Source: SM23-73-3 sp964580215
GTDB taxonomy: Bacteria; Zixibacteria; MSB-5A5; SM1-73
Reading direction: 5' to 3'
Length of the DNA stretch: 64,000 nucleotides
Assembly: GCA_964580215.1 (NCBI GenBank)
Contig: CAZOJT010000012.1
Location: forward strand, 12,428 to 76,427
Below the pieces are notes generated by a model that did no database searches, was not told where the DNA came from, and saw only the letters and a program-made list of their open reading frames with translations. Below, in pieces: positions 16,944 to 25,358 of the stretch; position 1 is the first letter of the stretch, and each line of letters opens with the position of its first letter. Both the position numbers and the translations under genes were made by a program.

Positions 16944-17438
16944 CTATTCCTCTGAAATCACGTCCAGGTAGGTAGCTTCGATGGAACCCGTCGGTAAATC
17001 GTCCAGCAGGTTCAAATGGTATGAATCAAAAAACTGCTCTAAAGCAATGGTGCGTTCGTCAACTTGATATGCTGTTTGGCCGTTAGCAGACTGGGGGAAG
17101 TTTCCCAATGAATAGCCTGTAAAAATGCAAATCAGCAAAACGACAATAGCAATCGCCGGACGGGTCCAGCGAACCAGTCCCTCCAGCCAACCCAAAACAG
17201 GCTCTCTTCCCTTCTCGTATTCGATGATCCTCTGCTTCAGCCTTGTCCAAAGATAAGGAGAGGGTTGAATCCTCTCACGGTGTTCCAAAGTCCCCCACAG
17301 TTGGGAAAACTCCTCCAGCAGGCGGGAGCAGTCAGGACAAATCTTGAGGTGATTTTCCATTTGGACCCGCTGCTCTTCAGGCAGTTCATTCTCTAAGAAG
17401 GGCACCAAACTCTTTTTAACATTTTTGCAGTTCATCAT
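16944..17438 (-). CDS. zf-HC2 anti-sigma factor
   Basis: About 164 aa from ATG at 17438, with GGAGG 7 nt upstream. The N-terminal zinc-binding anti-sigma domain is seen in MNCKNVKKSLVPFLENELPEE ... HLKICPDCSRLLEEF (H-x3-C-x2-C). One transmembrane helix follows (about 95-115, AIAIVVLLICIFTGYSLG), then a short periplasmic tail. It is separated from its likely partner sigma factor (21793-22368) by the efflux genes, which is atypical; most such pairs are adjacent. It has its own candidate ECF promoter at 17463-17489, consistent with negative feedback. Confidence 0.9.
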   Translation of the reverse strand: MMNCKNVKKSLVPFLENELPEEQRVQMENHLKICPDCSRLLEEFSQLWGTLEHRERIQPSPYLWTRLKQRIIEYEKGREPVLGWLEGLVRWTRPAIAIVVLLICIFTGYSLGNFPQSANGQTAYQVDERTIALEQFFDSYHLNLLDDLPTGSIEATYLDVISEE

Positions 17439-17462
17439 AAATTCGCCTCCGTTCACTACTTT

Positions 17463-17489
17463 GACACGGATTCTGGTTAAAACTTGCGG
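17463..17489 (-). promoter_or_regulatory. Candidate ECF-sigma promoter before the anti-sigma gene
   Basis: On the minus strand CCGCAAGTT (17489-17481) is followed after 13 nt by GTGTC (17467-17463), 24 nt before the ATG. The same motif with identical spacing stands before tolC at 21759-21785. The form resembles ECF promoters with a GCAAC-like -35 and CGTC-like -10. Confidence 0.6.
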
Positions 17490-17504
17490 TTTTTCGCATT
17501 CTTG

Positions 17505-19460
17505 CTATTCATATCTCAATGCGTCAATGGGATTCAAAAGGGAGGCCTTGCGCGCCGGATAGAACCCAAAGAAAAGTCCTACCGCCAGGGCGAATGAAAA
17601 AGACAAAGCCACAGAAATCGGCGTGATGACAGTTTGCCAGCCGGCAAAATGACTCATAAGCTTACTAACCAAGATTCCTGAAAAAACACCGATCATCCCG
17701 CCGGCCAATGATACGATAATCGCCTCGATAAGGAACTGGCTCAAAATATCGCGCCTCTGTGCGCCAATTGCCTTGCGGATGCCTATTTCCCTGGTCCTCT
17801 CGGTAACGGATACAAACATGATATTCATGATCCCGATTCCGCCGACGATAAGGCTGACCACGGCAATGCCAGCAAGAAGCATGGTAAATGTGTTACTGGT
17901 TTCCTGCACAGTAGAGAGAATTTCCGTTTGAGACATGATATTGAAGTCATCTTCATCACCTGCTCTGATCCGGTGCCTTTCACGAAGAAGAGATGTAATC
18001 TCAGCTGATGCCTTATCCATAACATCCTCGCTCTTCGCCTCTACATTGACAGTTGATACGTAATCTACTCCAAATAACCGTTTCTGTGCGGTTTTCAGGG
18101 GAACGAAGATTATATCGTCCTCGTCCCTCCACCCACTACCCCCTTTTTCGCTCATCACCCCGATAACCTGAAAACTGCTGCGCTTTATCTTGATGTATTG
18201 TCCTATGGGATCTTCCTCACCGAAGAGATTCTCCACCACTGTTTTTCCCAAAACCGCCACCCGTCGCATAAATCGGTTGTCCTCTTCCGTCACAAAGGAA
18301 CCCTGCTCGACCGGAAAATTTCTTACCTCTGGATAGTTGGGTGTCACTCCGTTTATGCTGGTATTCGTGTTCTTATTACCAAAGACCACCTGAGCATTTC
18401 TGGAATACTCTGCATCAACTTTCGCAACGGACGGGCACCTTTCGGCAATAGCCTGAGCATCCTCGTAATTAAGAGAGGTACGGCTTCCGCCTGCTGACCG
18501 TGCCGGCCCGTGTCGAAAAGCGCCCGGACGCACCATCAAGAGATTTGCCCCCAACTGACTGATACGCTCCGTAATCTGAGCACCGGCGCCTTGACCTATA
18601 GCTATCATAGCAATCACTGCGGATACCCCCACGATGATTCCCAGCATCGTCAGAAAACTGCGAAGTTTGTTTGAAAAGATGGAAGATACTGCCATGGATA
18701 AGCTCTCCGCCACCTCGGCTAAGGAAAACCTTCTCTTTTTCTTCTCATTACGCGCTGGCGCAAAAGTCGGGCTAACCCCCTCTTTATCCCGGGTTTTCTG
18801 ATCTTCCACAATCTCACCATCTTTTAAACGTATGGTTCTTCGGGCATAGGATGCCACTGAATCGTCGTGGGTGACCAGAATTATGGTAATGCCTTTCTTG
18901 TGAAGTTCATCTAATATCGACATGATCTCCTGGCCGGATTTGGAATCGAGATTACCGGTGGGCTCATCCGCCAGGATTATGGACGGTTCATTCGCCAGCG
19001 CCCGGGCTATGGCAACTCGCTGCTGTTGTCCTCCGGATAATTCCCTTGGACGATGATGAGCCCTGTCTTCAAGATTTACAGCCTGGAGCGCACTGTTCGC
19101 CATCTCTTTTCGTTTACTATGGTCACCCGCATATATAAGTGGAAGTTCTACATTGGACAAGGCGTTCAAACGGGGTAGTAAGTTGAAAGTCTGAAAAACA
19201 AAGCCGATCTTCTCATTCCGTATGCAGGCGAGCTGGGAATCGGAGAATTCACCTACGTTGATACCATCAAAAAGATACAGGCCGCTGGTGGGAACGTCCA
19301 GACAACCCAATATATTCAGGAGGGTGGACTTGCCCGAACCCGAAGGCCCCATAATGGCGACAAAGTCGCCATCTTCTATTTTAAGTGAGGCATTTTTCAA
19401 AGCAGGGACCTTTATATCCCCCATCCTGTAAGTTTTGTTGACGTTTTTTAACTCTATCAT
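17505..19460 (-). CDS. macB: MacB-like ABC transporter, ATPase-permease fusion
   Basis: 651 aa. The N-terminal ATPase (1-225) has Walker A GPSGSGKST, signature LSGGQQQRVAIARAL, Walker B IILADEPTGNLDS and the switch His (LVTHDD). A first transmembrane helix (KLRSFLTMLGIIVGVSAVIAM), a large MacB-type periplasmic domain and three C-terminal FtsX helices follow. Fusion order and length match MacB, the mechanotransmission ABC of MacAB-TolC pumps that expel peptides, lipids or macrolides from the periplasm. It overlaps macA by 4 bp. The substrate here is not predictable; the ECF context suggests envelope maintenance. Confidence 0.95.
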   Translation of the reverse strand: MIELKNVNKTYRMGDIKVPALKNASLKIEDGDFVAIMGPSGSGKSTLLNILGCLDVPTSGLYLFDGINVGEFSDSQLACIRNEKIGFVFQTFNLLPRLNALSNVELPLIYAGDHSKRKEMANSALQAVNLEDRAHHRPRELSGGQQQRVAIARALANEPSIILADEPTGNLDSKSGQEIMSILDELHKKGITIILVTHDDSVASYARRTIRLKDGEIVEDQKTRDKEGVSPTFAPARNEKKKRRFSLAEVAESLSMAVSSIFSNKLRSFLTMLGIIVGVSAVIAMIAIGQGAGAQITERISQLGANLLMVRPGAFRHGPARSAGGSRTSLNYEDAQAIAERCPSVAKVDAEYSRNAQVVFGNKNTNTSINGVTPNYPEVRNFPVEQGSFVTEEDNRFMRRVAVLGKTVVENLFGEEDPIGQYIKIKRSSFQVIGVMSEKGGSGWRDEDDIIFVPLKTAQKRLFGVDYVSTVNVEAKSEDVMDKASAEITSLLRERHRIRAGDEDDFNIMSQTEILSTVQETSNTFTMLLAGIAVVSLIVGGIGIMNIMFVSVTERTREIGIRKAIGAQRRDILSQFLIEAIIVSLAGGMIGVFSGILVSKLMSHFAGWQTVITPISVALSFSFALAVGLFFGFYPARKASLLNPIDALRYE

Positions 19461-20446
19461 CTTATTCCCCTCATCATCCGCCTTAGGTCCCGGCCAGGAT
19501 CTCCTTGCGGTGAGTTGTTTTCTATCCCACCCAGGATTACCGTATCTCCTTCCTTCAATCCCTTGGTTACCTCAAGCACCCTTCCATCAGTAATACCGGT
19601 TTCGATCTTCCGGGGAGTTGGCTGATCTTCTAATACCATAACGAAGCTTTTGCCTTCTCTTTCCTTTACTGCACTTTTTGGAATCACAAGTATACTATCC
19701 TTCTTTTCCACCATAAACTCCACGTTGGCTGTCATTCCTGATGCCCAATGGGACGGGACTTTCAGAGGATCCACCATCACATTGTATACCACCACATCCG
19801 AGACCAGCGTGCCCTCGCGGGAGATTTTGGTTACCTTTCCCCTCAACTTTTCATTCGGAAAGGCATCCAGCACAATCCAGGTCTCCTGTCCCCCGCGTAT
19901 CTTGCCGATATCTACCTCATCCACCTCCACGCTTGCCACAAGTCTATCCGAAATCACGAAGAGGATACTCTGGGTGGAAACATTTTGCCCTGGCTCACAG
20001 GAACGATTTATTACCTGACCAGATATTGAATTAGTGAGAGGCACCGGTTTATATGCTTTTTCTGCAATCTCAGAAGCCATCTTTGCCTCCTTTAAAGCCT
20101 CCGGATCATTTTCCCTTTGCGCAGATTCCAGACCGGAACGCGCCGCATCCAGGAGCGCAATCCTATCTTCGCTGGAGATCCAGGCTAAGATGTCGCCTTC
20201 CTTGACCCTATCTCCCTCGTCAACTTCTACTCTGTCTATCCTTCCGCTGACAGATGAGCTGACCTCCACTCTGGTGTATGGCTGAATAATCCCGGTAGAA
20301 AGAACTTTAATCTCTATGTTCCCCCGTTCCACTCTGACCGTCTCATAGCTTGGTTGACCTGGGTTATCACCGCTTCTTTTTTGCCAATAGAAGTATCCAG
20401 CCACAAGGATCGCCACAAATACGATTACTACTAATATTTTCTTCAT
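19457..20446 (-). CDS. macA: MacA-like periplasmic adaptor (HlyD family)
   Basis: 329 aa. An N-terminal membrane anchor (MKKILVVIVFVAILVAGYFY) precedes a split biotinyl-lipoyl domain (SSSVSGRIDRVEVDEGDRVKEGDILAWI and NSISGQVINRSCEPGQNVS), with a short helical hairpin between (~70-115). Beta-barrel and membrane-proximal domains follow (WIVLDAFPNEKLRGKVTKIS; VFVIPKSAV-like VIPKSAVKEREG). It links MacB to the TolC protein encoded upstream; starts and stops overlap on both sides, showing translational coupling. Confidence 0.92.
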   Translation of the reverse strand: MKKILVVIVFVAILVAGYFYWQKRSGDNPGQPSYETVRVERGNIEIKVLSTGIIQPYTRVEVSSSVSGRIDRVEVDEGDRVKEGDILAWISSEDRIALLDAARSGLESAQRENDPEALKEAKMASEIAEKAYKPVPLTNSISGQVINRSCEPGQNVSTQSILFVISDRLVASVEVDEVDIGKIRGGQETWIVLDAFPNEKLRGKVTKISREGTLVSDVVVYNVMVDPLKVPSHWASGMTANVEFMVEKKDSILVIPKSAVKEREGKSFVMVLEDQPTPRKIETGITDGRVLEVTKGLKEGDTVILGGIENNSPQGDPGRDLRRMMRGIR

Positions 20447-21699
20447 TAGTTTCTCCTTCCCCGGATCTTTTCCAACCTAGCGCTGGCTACACGGAAATTG
20501 AATATGGCATTAACATAGTTATTTTCTGTGCGGGTAAGATCGCTTTCCTTTTGCTGCAGGAAAAAATATGATGTCAGTCCCTGTTCATACTGCAGCTTTG
20601 TCAATTGGTACATCTCACGAGTCGCTTGTAGAGTCTTATCATTAACCTCGATTATTTTTTCCGCGAGTTCCCATTTTGAATAAGCCTGCTCAATCTCCTC
20701 CTCTATCTGTTGCTCCAGCTCCTGAAGTCTTGTATCCTGCTCCTTAAGCGAAAGAGTGGCTTTTTTGACCTTTGCTTTCCTTGAAAAACCATCAAAGATA
20801 GTAGGCAAGGAGAAGCTTATTCCTGCACTCCAATCTCCTTGCTGGTCCAGGAATGTTTCGTCACTCCGCCATGCATATCCCCATGAAGAAGACAGGGAAA
20901 TTTTTGGAAAATAGCTGCTCTTAGCTTGAGTAACCTCAGCTTCCAGCACATCCGTGTTAATCCTCTGGGAGCGAATGTCTGGTCTTTGAGTTTTCGCCTC
21001 TTCAATTAGCCTGTCCAAAGATGGAAACCTTATATCCTCATCTTCATACTTTATGGTTACTTCTGTCCTTCGGGGTCTGCCGAGAAGTAGATTAAGTTCT
21101 ATTTGGGCAAGGGTCAATTCCTCTTCCGCCTGCTTCTTATCATATTCTGCCTGTAATAGATTCGCCTCAGCTTCCATCACTGCGGGAGAGCTCTCTCTGC
21201 CTGCATTATACTTCAATTTGATAAGCACAAGGTCTTCTTTCCGTCTTTTAAGGATGTTTTCTGCAAGCGCAATCTGTTGTTGCTTCTGCAAGATTCTAAA
21301 AAAAGCCTCCTTTACTGCGAGAATCACTTCGTTCTCCCCAAGATGATAGTTCTCCTCCGCTATTTTCACTCTCGCTTTTGCAGCCTTTACACCGGCACGA
21401 ATAGACCCTCCCTGATAGAGCGTGTATCCGACCCCAATGCTTGCCGAGTAGCTCCTTTCTTCGCCATATCTAAGGTTTAGGCTCGGAATGGAAAGGTTCA
21501 GGCTCGGATAATACGATGAATAAGCAGAGGTCACGCCCAGACGGGACTGTTCTATTGCTGTTTTCGCCTGAATAAGTTTGGGGTAATTCTCCCTTGCCAG
21601 GGAAAGGCAATCTTGGAGGGTCAAGGGCTCTTGGGCTAAGGAACCGCTGTTTAGAACGGCTAAACAGAATATAAGGAGAAAAGGTTGTTTCAGATTCAC
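20446..21699 (-). CDS. TolC-like outer membrane efflux protein
   Basis: 417 aa from GTG at 21699 with AAGGAG 5 nt upstream. A signal peptide (FLLIFCLAVLNSGSLAQ) is followed by two outer-membrane efflux repeats (LTLQDCLSLARENYPKLIQAKTAIEQS; PSLDRLIEEAKTQRPDIRSQR) with long coiled-coil stretches, the fold of trimeric TolC channels. It is the first efflux gene after the sigma factor and has a candidate ECF promoter 60 nt upstream. With MacA and MacB it forms a complete tripartite pump. Confidence 0.93.
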   Translation of the reverse strand: MNLKQPFLLIFCLAVLNSGSLAQEPLTLQDCLSLARENYPKLIQAKTAIEQSRLGVTSAYSSYYPSLNLSIPSLNLRYGEERSYSASIGVGYTLYQGGSIRAGVKAAKARVKIAEENYHLGENEVILAVKEAFFRILQKQQQIALAENILKRRKEDLVLIKLKYNAGRESSPAVMEAEANLLQAEYDKKQAEEELTLAQIELNLLLGRPRRTEVTIKYEDEDIRFPSLDRLIEEAKTQRPDIRSQRINTDVLEAEVTQAKSSYFPKISLSSSWGYAWRSDETFLDQQGDWSAGISFSLPTIFDGFSRKAKVKKATLSLKEQDTRLQELEQQIEEEIEQAYSKWELAEKIIEVNDKTLQATREMYQLTKLQYEQGLTSYFFLQQKESDLTRTENNYVNAIFNFRVASARLEKIRGRRN

Positions 21700-21758
21700 T
21701 GCATCTCCTTGCCTTTCTTAGATGATTCACTTCTTCATGTTCAACTTTCTAATCCTTT

Positions 21759-21785
21759 GACACCCTTTTTTGCTAGAACTTGCGG
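21759..21785 (-). promoter_or_regulatory. Candidate ECF-sigma promoter before tolC-macA-macB
   Basis: CCGCAAGTT at 21785-21777 and GTGTC at 21763-21759 on the minus strand, 13 nt apart. It lies between the sigma-factor stop and tolC. The bases after GTGTC (AAAGG) also resemble site 17463-17489. Confidence 0.6.
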
Positions 21786-21792
21786 TTTAAAC

Positions 21793-22368
21793 TTACTTTT
21801 CTTTCAGGTAGTGTATCAATTTCCTCTGCAGGTTTGATTTTGCCCGGTGAATAAGCGACTCTACTGATGAAAGGGAACGCTGCAAGATTTCGGCTATCTC
21901 CTCATAGGACAATCCTTCATATTTATGAAGCACAAAAGCAACTCGTTGCTTCTCAGGCAAAGAATCAATCGCCTTTTGTACTTTCGCATTTCGCTCTTTC
22001 TTTTCCAGGGCAACATCCGGTCGATCGGAATTTGAAGCTAGCACCTCAGTGACCACTTCACGGTCATTTTCTGATAAAGAGCTAAGACTTTTCAGCCATC
22101 TAAATTGCTTATTGTCACGCACGAAATTCAGCGAGCGATTCACCGCAATCCGGTAAAGCCAGGTGGAGATTTTAGCTTCCTGTCGAAATTTTTCGGCTGA
22201 TTTGTATACCTGAAAAAACACCTCTTGAGCAATGTCCTCGGCATCCTGTCTGTTACCAAGTAGATTGTAACAAGTATTTATCACCAAAGCTTGATAACGA
22301 TCAACCAGCGCTTTGAATGCACTATGATCTTTCGCTGCGATCTTCTCGATCAATTCCCTATCGTTCAT
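21793..22368 (-). CDS. ECF RNA polymerase sigma factor
   Basis: 191 aa from the ATG at 22368 (MNDRELIEKIAAKDHSAF); a TTG at 22380 is possible, and neither has a clear ribosome site. Region 2 (VDRYQALVINTCYNLLGNRQDAEDIAQEVFFQVYKS ... STWLYRIAVNRSLNFVR) and region 4 (SLPEKQRVAFVLHKYEGLSYEEIAEILQRSLSSVESLIHRA) are complete. It heads the efflux / Spy gene series, and the matching zf-HC2 anti-sigma gene lies four genes downstream. Two shared promoter motifs inside the series probably mark its target sites. Confidence 0.94.
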   Translation of the reverse strand: MNDRELIEKIAAKDHSAFKALVDRYQALVINTCYNLLGNRQDAEDIAQEVFFQVYKSAEKFRQEAKISTWLYRIAVNRSLNFVRDNKQFRWLKSLSSLSENDREVVTEVLASNSDRPDVALEKKERNAKVQKAIDSLPEKQRVAFVLHKYEGLSYEEIAEILQRSLSSVESLIHRAKSNLQRKLIHYLKEK

Positions 22369-22422
22369 CGAAGAGCTCAAGAGTTCTGTTGATTCTCAAG
22401 TCGAAACAAAGCCCACCTAATA

Positions 22423-22449
22423 GACACAAAACACGGAGAAAGGTTTAAT
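22423..22449 (-). promoter_or_regulatory. Weaker candidate ECF promoter before the sigma gene
   Basis: GTGTC (22427-22423) is preceded at the same 13-nt distance by AACCT in place of AAGTT on the minus strand, about 55 nt before the sigma ATG. The -35 half is degenerate, so autoregulation is only suggested. Confidence 0.35.
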
Positions 22450-22546
22450 TAACCCCGAAGGTTCTCTTATGCGGAAAATGTATGTATGAATGGAGCCTTA
22501 GTGGGTCCTAAAGGATCCCCATCTGGGAAATTTTCGGGCTATTAAC

Positions 22547-22966
22547 TTACTCCTGCAACAACCCTAATAATTTCTGCTCCAGCGTATACAGCCTGAATCG
22601 GATCCTTTTGAAAGACTTGGCGGAATCGGGATTGATCAGCTTTCCGAATTCTTCCAATACCCGGGTGGCTTCCTCAGATCTTCTCAGATTGGCTTGAATG
22701 ATCGAGTTAAGATCGGCTCGCTTCTTCTCTAAACTTCCCATGCTGTCTGCGCCCACATCTTTTCCGCTATCCCGAAAGGAGAGCAACTTTTTCTGATCGA
22801 AGTTCTTTTTGGCAACTCTGGTCAACTCATGGCGAAGACTCTTGAACTTCGATGACAGTTTGGCATCATCAAAATAGAGCCTTGCCACCTCTTCTGTCAC
22901 CCGAACTCCCTCTCTGGCACGATTTAAGTTGGCGTCGATGATTCGATAGATATTTTTTATATTCAT
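22547..22966 (-). CDS. ThiD2-domain protein
   Basis: 139 aa, all helical. The pattern YRIIDANLNRAREGVRVTEEVAR ... LRHELTRV ... RDSGKDVGADSMGSLEKKRADLNSIIQANLRRSEEATRVLEEFGKL is that of the ThiD2 domain often fused to the N-terminus of thiamine-phosphate synthase ThiE. Here it stands alone. It begins 6 bp after the toxin gene stop, with no clear ribosome site of its own, so it appears translationally coupled to a toxin-antitoxin pair. A thiamine link is by family only; no other thi gene is in the window. Confidence 0.75.
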   Translation of the reverse strand: MNIKNIYRIIDANLNRAREGVRVTEEVARLYFDDAKLSSKFKSLRHELTRVAKKNFDQKKLLSFRDSGKDVGADSMGSLEKKRADLNSIIQANLRRSEEATRVLEEFGKLINPDSAKSFKRIRFRLYTLEQKLLGLLQE

Positions 22967-22972
22967 GGAAAA

Positions 22973-23236
22973 TTAGGGCTTCTTCAAAGCTCGGTTATGC
23001 GGCCCCACTCTTCGAAGCAAATATATGTCTTTTTCAATTTGAAAAGTAAAACGATAATCTCTACTTACCCTTCCCTCAAATATTTTACCAGTGACTCCTT
23101 GAACTTTCTTGATCCTGAGGGATGGATGCTTGGGATTTTCCGAAAGAAGAGAAAGGCTCTTATCCACCTGTAATTGGATATTATGAGGCAGACTTCGATA
23201 GTCTTCCACAAACGGTTTAGTAAAGACTATTTTCAC
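22973..23236 (-). CDS. RelE/ParE-family toxin
   Basis: 87 aa. KIVFTKPFVEDYRSLPHNIQLQVDKSLSLLSENPKHPSLRIKKVQG ... GRVSRDYRFTFQIEKDIYLLRRVGPHNRALKK is the RelE/ParE fold as found in YafQ/YoeB-like ribosome-dependent nucleases. The basic and C-terminal His/Arg residues of that group (H80, R82) are present. It overlaps the antitoxin gene by 4 bp. Activity is inferred from family. Confidence 0.82.
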   Translation of the reverse strand: MKIVFTKPFVEDYRSLPHNIQLQVDKSLSLLSENPKHPSLRIKKVQGVTGKIFEGRVSRDYRFTFQIEKDIYLLRRVGPHNRALKKP

Positions 23237-23544
23237 TTTGGTTTCTTCTTCAAAGCCTTCAGAGCATCTTTAATATTGGAAAAAGGGCCCACCAAATCAC
23301 CTTTCAAAATTGCCTCGTCTGCTTCACGTTCGCCTTTCTGCCATTCCTCGGTCCAAAACCACGCCTGATCCTTGGGAATAAGCTTTTGGGGAACAAACAC
23401 TATAGTATTATCTTCGATGCGAGCATCCAGGAAATCACCTACCTCAAGGTTCAAAGCTTCAAAAATATCCTTAGCTATGGTGATTTGGTGCTTAGGTCCT
23501 ATTCGGACAGTTGACCTAATTTGCCGTTTTGTCCGCTGTTGCAT
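23233..23544 (-). CDS. AbrB/MazE-type antitoxin
   Basis: 103 aa; ATG with TGGAGG 6 nt upstream. The N-terminal swapped-hairpin DNA-binding domain reads STVRIGPKHQITIAKDIFEALNLEVGDFLDARIEDNTIVFVPQK. The C-terminal part (AWFWTEEWQKGEREADEAILKGDLVGPFSNIKDALKALKKK) probably wraps the toxin. AbrB-type antitoxins are more often paired with MazF or VapC; here the partner is RelE/ParE-like. Upstream DNA carries a direct repeat TGTAAGA/TGTAAGA that could be an autoregulatory site. Confidence 0.82.
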   Translation of the reverse strand: MQQRTKRQIRSTVRIGPKHQITIAKDIFEALNLEVGDFLDARIEDNTIVFVPQKLIPKDQAWFWTEEWQKGEREADEAILKGDLVGPFSNIKDALKALKKKPK

Positions 23545-23958
23545 TTTGAGCCTCCATTTGCGATCTTTTCCGCAAAAGGTCTTTTTTATCGTAATATTTT
23601 CTTACAATCTTACATTCTTATTATACGACTAATTGATCTTCTTGTTAGTCATCTGTGAAAGATAAATATAGCAGATGGAGCCAAAAAGCCGATTTTTCAG
23701 ACTTACTAAGAGGAGCAGGAAACAGTTTACATGTTATTATTCGTATGAATGCTTCGCATTGATTTTTTCTCCCACACCTGTTTTTGGCTTGACTTGAAAT
23801 TCGTATGAATGCATACGCATCCCCCTTTAGCAAAGGGGGATTTCTCAAGTTTCAAATCCCCCCTTCCCCCCCCTTTTTCTAAAGGGGGGATGTAAACAAT
23901 TATATGCTCCCCTTAGTAAAACCTGCTCAATCTGTTTAATCGGCTGGGAGGAGCATTT
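23545..23958. other. Intergenic region with G/C-run hairpins
   Basis: No gene seen. A nested inverted repeat at 23818-23890 is built from runs of C and G around CTTTAGCAAAGG and CTTTTTCTAAAGG. The word CGTATGAATGC(TTCG/ATAC)GCAT appears twice (23743 and 23804) and again near 53866-53930 and 54607, marking a dispersed repeat. Confidence 0.5.
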
Positions 23959-25056
23959 TTATTTATGCGAGAAGTTTTTATAAAAAGGTGGTTTTGTAAT
24001 AACCGCCTTTTGTGGTCTGCCTCGGATTATGATATCCAACTCTGTTCCTGTTTTCGAATATTCGATGGGAACATATCCCAGTCCGATTCCTCTATTTAAG
24101 GTGGGAGAAAATGTGCCACTCGTGATCTCACCGATCTTCTTACCATCTTTTTGTATATCATAATGCTGTCGTGGAAAACCTTGATCTTTAAGTTCGATAG
24201 CAACCAGTTTGCGCACAGGTTTTTCTTGTTTCAATTTCAAGGTCGGCTCTTTTCCCACAAAATCGCCCCTGTCCAATTTTACGATCCATCCCAATCCGGC
24301 TTCAAGAGGGTTGGTGGTCTGATCGATGTCATTGCCATAAAGCATATACTTCATTTCCAATCTTAATGAATCTCTGGCGCCTAAACCTATTGGCTCTATG
24401 TCAAATTCTCTTCCCGCCTCCATCAAGGCATTCCACATGCTCTCCGCATGAGCAGGGGAAAAATAAAGCTCAAATCCATCCTCTCCGGTATAGCCGGTTC
24501 TGGAGAAGAGCATCTCGATGCCATTCACCTTTCCCCAGGTTGCCCAGTAGAATCTCAGATCAGACAGATTTTCATCCGTCAGTTTCTTCAAAACATCTTC
24601 TGCTCTGGGACCCTGCAGAGCTAAAAGAGCGGTATCTTCACTTACATTTTTCAGTTCAACTTCACCCGAGAGATGATCGGAAAGCCACAGAAAGTCCTTC
24701 TCCAAACAGGCCCCATTGACCACCAGAAGGAAATGATCGGGCAGACGATAAACCAGAAGATCATCCACAATCCCCCCATGATCATAACACATGCAGGAGT
24801 ATTGAACCTGATAGAGAGCTAACTTGGAGACATCGTTGGTGGTCATTCTCTGGACAAAGCTTTCTGCATCCTTACCCCACACTTCAAATTCTCCCATGTG
24901 GGTGATGTCGAAAAGTCCCACCGATGATCTTACCCTTCGGTGCTCCTCCATGATGCCCTGGAATTGAATTGGCATCAGGTATCCGGCAAATTCCACAATT
25001 TTAGCTTTGTTTTTAACATGCAGATCGTAAAATGGAGTTTTTTTGGGTTCGGTCAT
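23959..25056 (-). CDS. gcvT: Aminomethyltransferase, glycine cleavage T protein
   Basis: 365 aa, full length. The N-terminus (TPFYDLHVKNKAKIVEFAGYLMPIQFQG) and the folate-binding region (GLFDITHMGEFEVWGKDAESFVQRMTTNDV) are typical. The catalytic Asp lies in YSCMCYDHGGIVDDLLVYRL and the C-terminal barrel ends EITSGTFSPTLNRGIGLGYV. It transfers the aminomethyl carbon of glycine to tetrahydrofolate with release of ammonia. GAGGTGA lies 8 nt before ATG. No gcvH or gcvP is adjacent. Confidence 0.96.
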   Translation of the reverse strand: MTEPKKTPFYDLHVKNKAKIVEFAGYLMPIQFQGIMEEHRRVRSSVGLFDITHMGEFEVWGKDAESFVQRMTTNDVSKLALYQVQYSCMCYDHGGIVDDLLVYRLPDHFLLVVNGACLEKDFLWLSDHLSGEVELKNVSEDTALLALQGPRAEDVLKKLTDENLSDLRFYWATWGKVNGIEMLFSRTGYTGEDGFELYFSPAHAESMWNALMEAGREFDIEPIGLGARDSLRLEMKYMLYGNDIDQTTNPLEAGLGWIVKLDRGDFVGKEPTLKLKQEKPVRKLVAIELKDQGFPRQHYDIQKDGKKIGEITSGTFSPTLNRGIGLGYVPIEYSKTGTELDIIIRGRPQKAVITKPPFYKNFSHK

Positions 25057-25190
25057 GACTCATCACCTCACATGATTTGTTCTGTTACTTGCATTTTTTA
25101 TTCAAAGAGTTACAGACAAAGATCAAAATTTGCACGAGAGAGTTGGCGGCACGAGCTGAGAGTTCTAAAAAAGCCAAATGGGAAAAGATA

Positions 25191-25321
25191 TTGGAGTGTC
25201 AAGCCCCGCCTAAGCGGGATCTCCGACTTTAGCTTGACTAAAAACTTCTTGTCCCCAGAATCCCACTTTGCGGGGAAGACAAAGAGCTTTTACTTGGTTC
25301 CGCTAAAGCGGAACACTCCAA
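25191..25321. repeat. Large inverted-repeat element between uvrA and gcvT
   Basis: TTGGAGTGT (25191-25199) and ACACTCCAA (25313-25321) bound an element that contains a CCCCGCCTAAGCGGG-type hairpin and a GTTCCGCTAAAGCGGAAC-like hairpin. The remainder of the 300-bp gap shows no gene, and I see no glycine riboswitch. Confidence 0.5.
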
Positions 25322-25358
25322 GCTCTCCTTTCAAAGTAGCTTTTTCAGGAACCCTTGT

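Noticed and set aside
25057..25358. Glycine riboswitch before gcvT
   Set aside because: None of the conserved glycine aptamer cores is visible; the gap is an inverted-repeat element.
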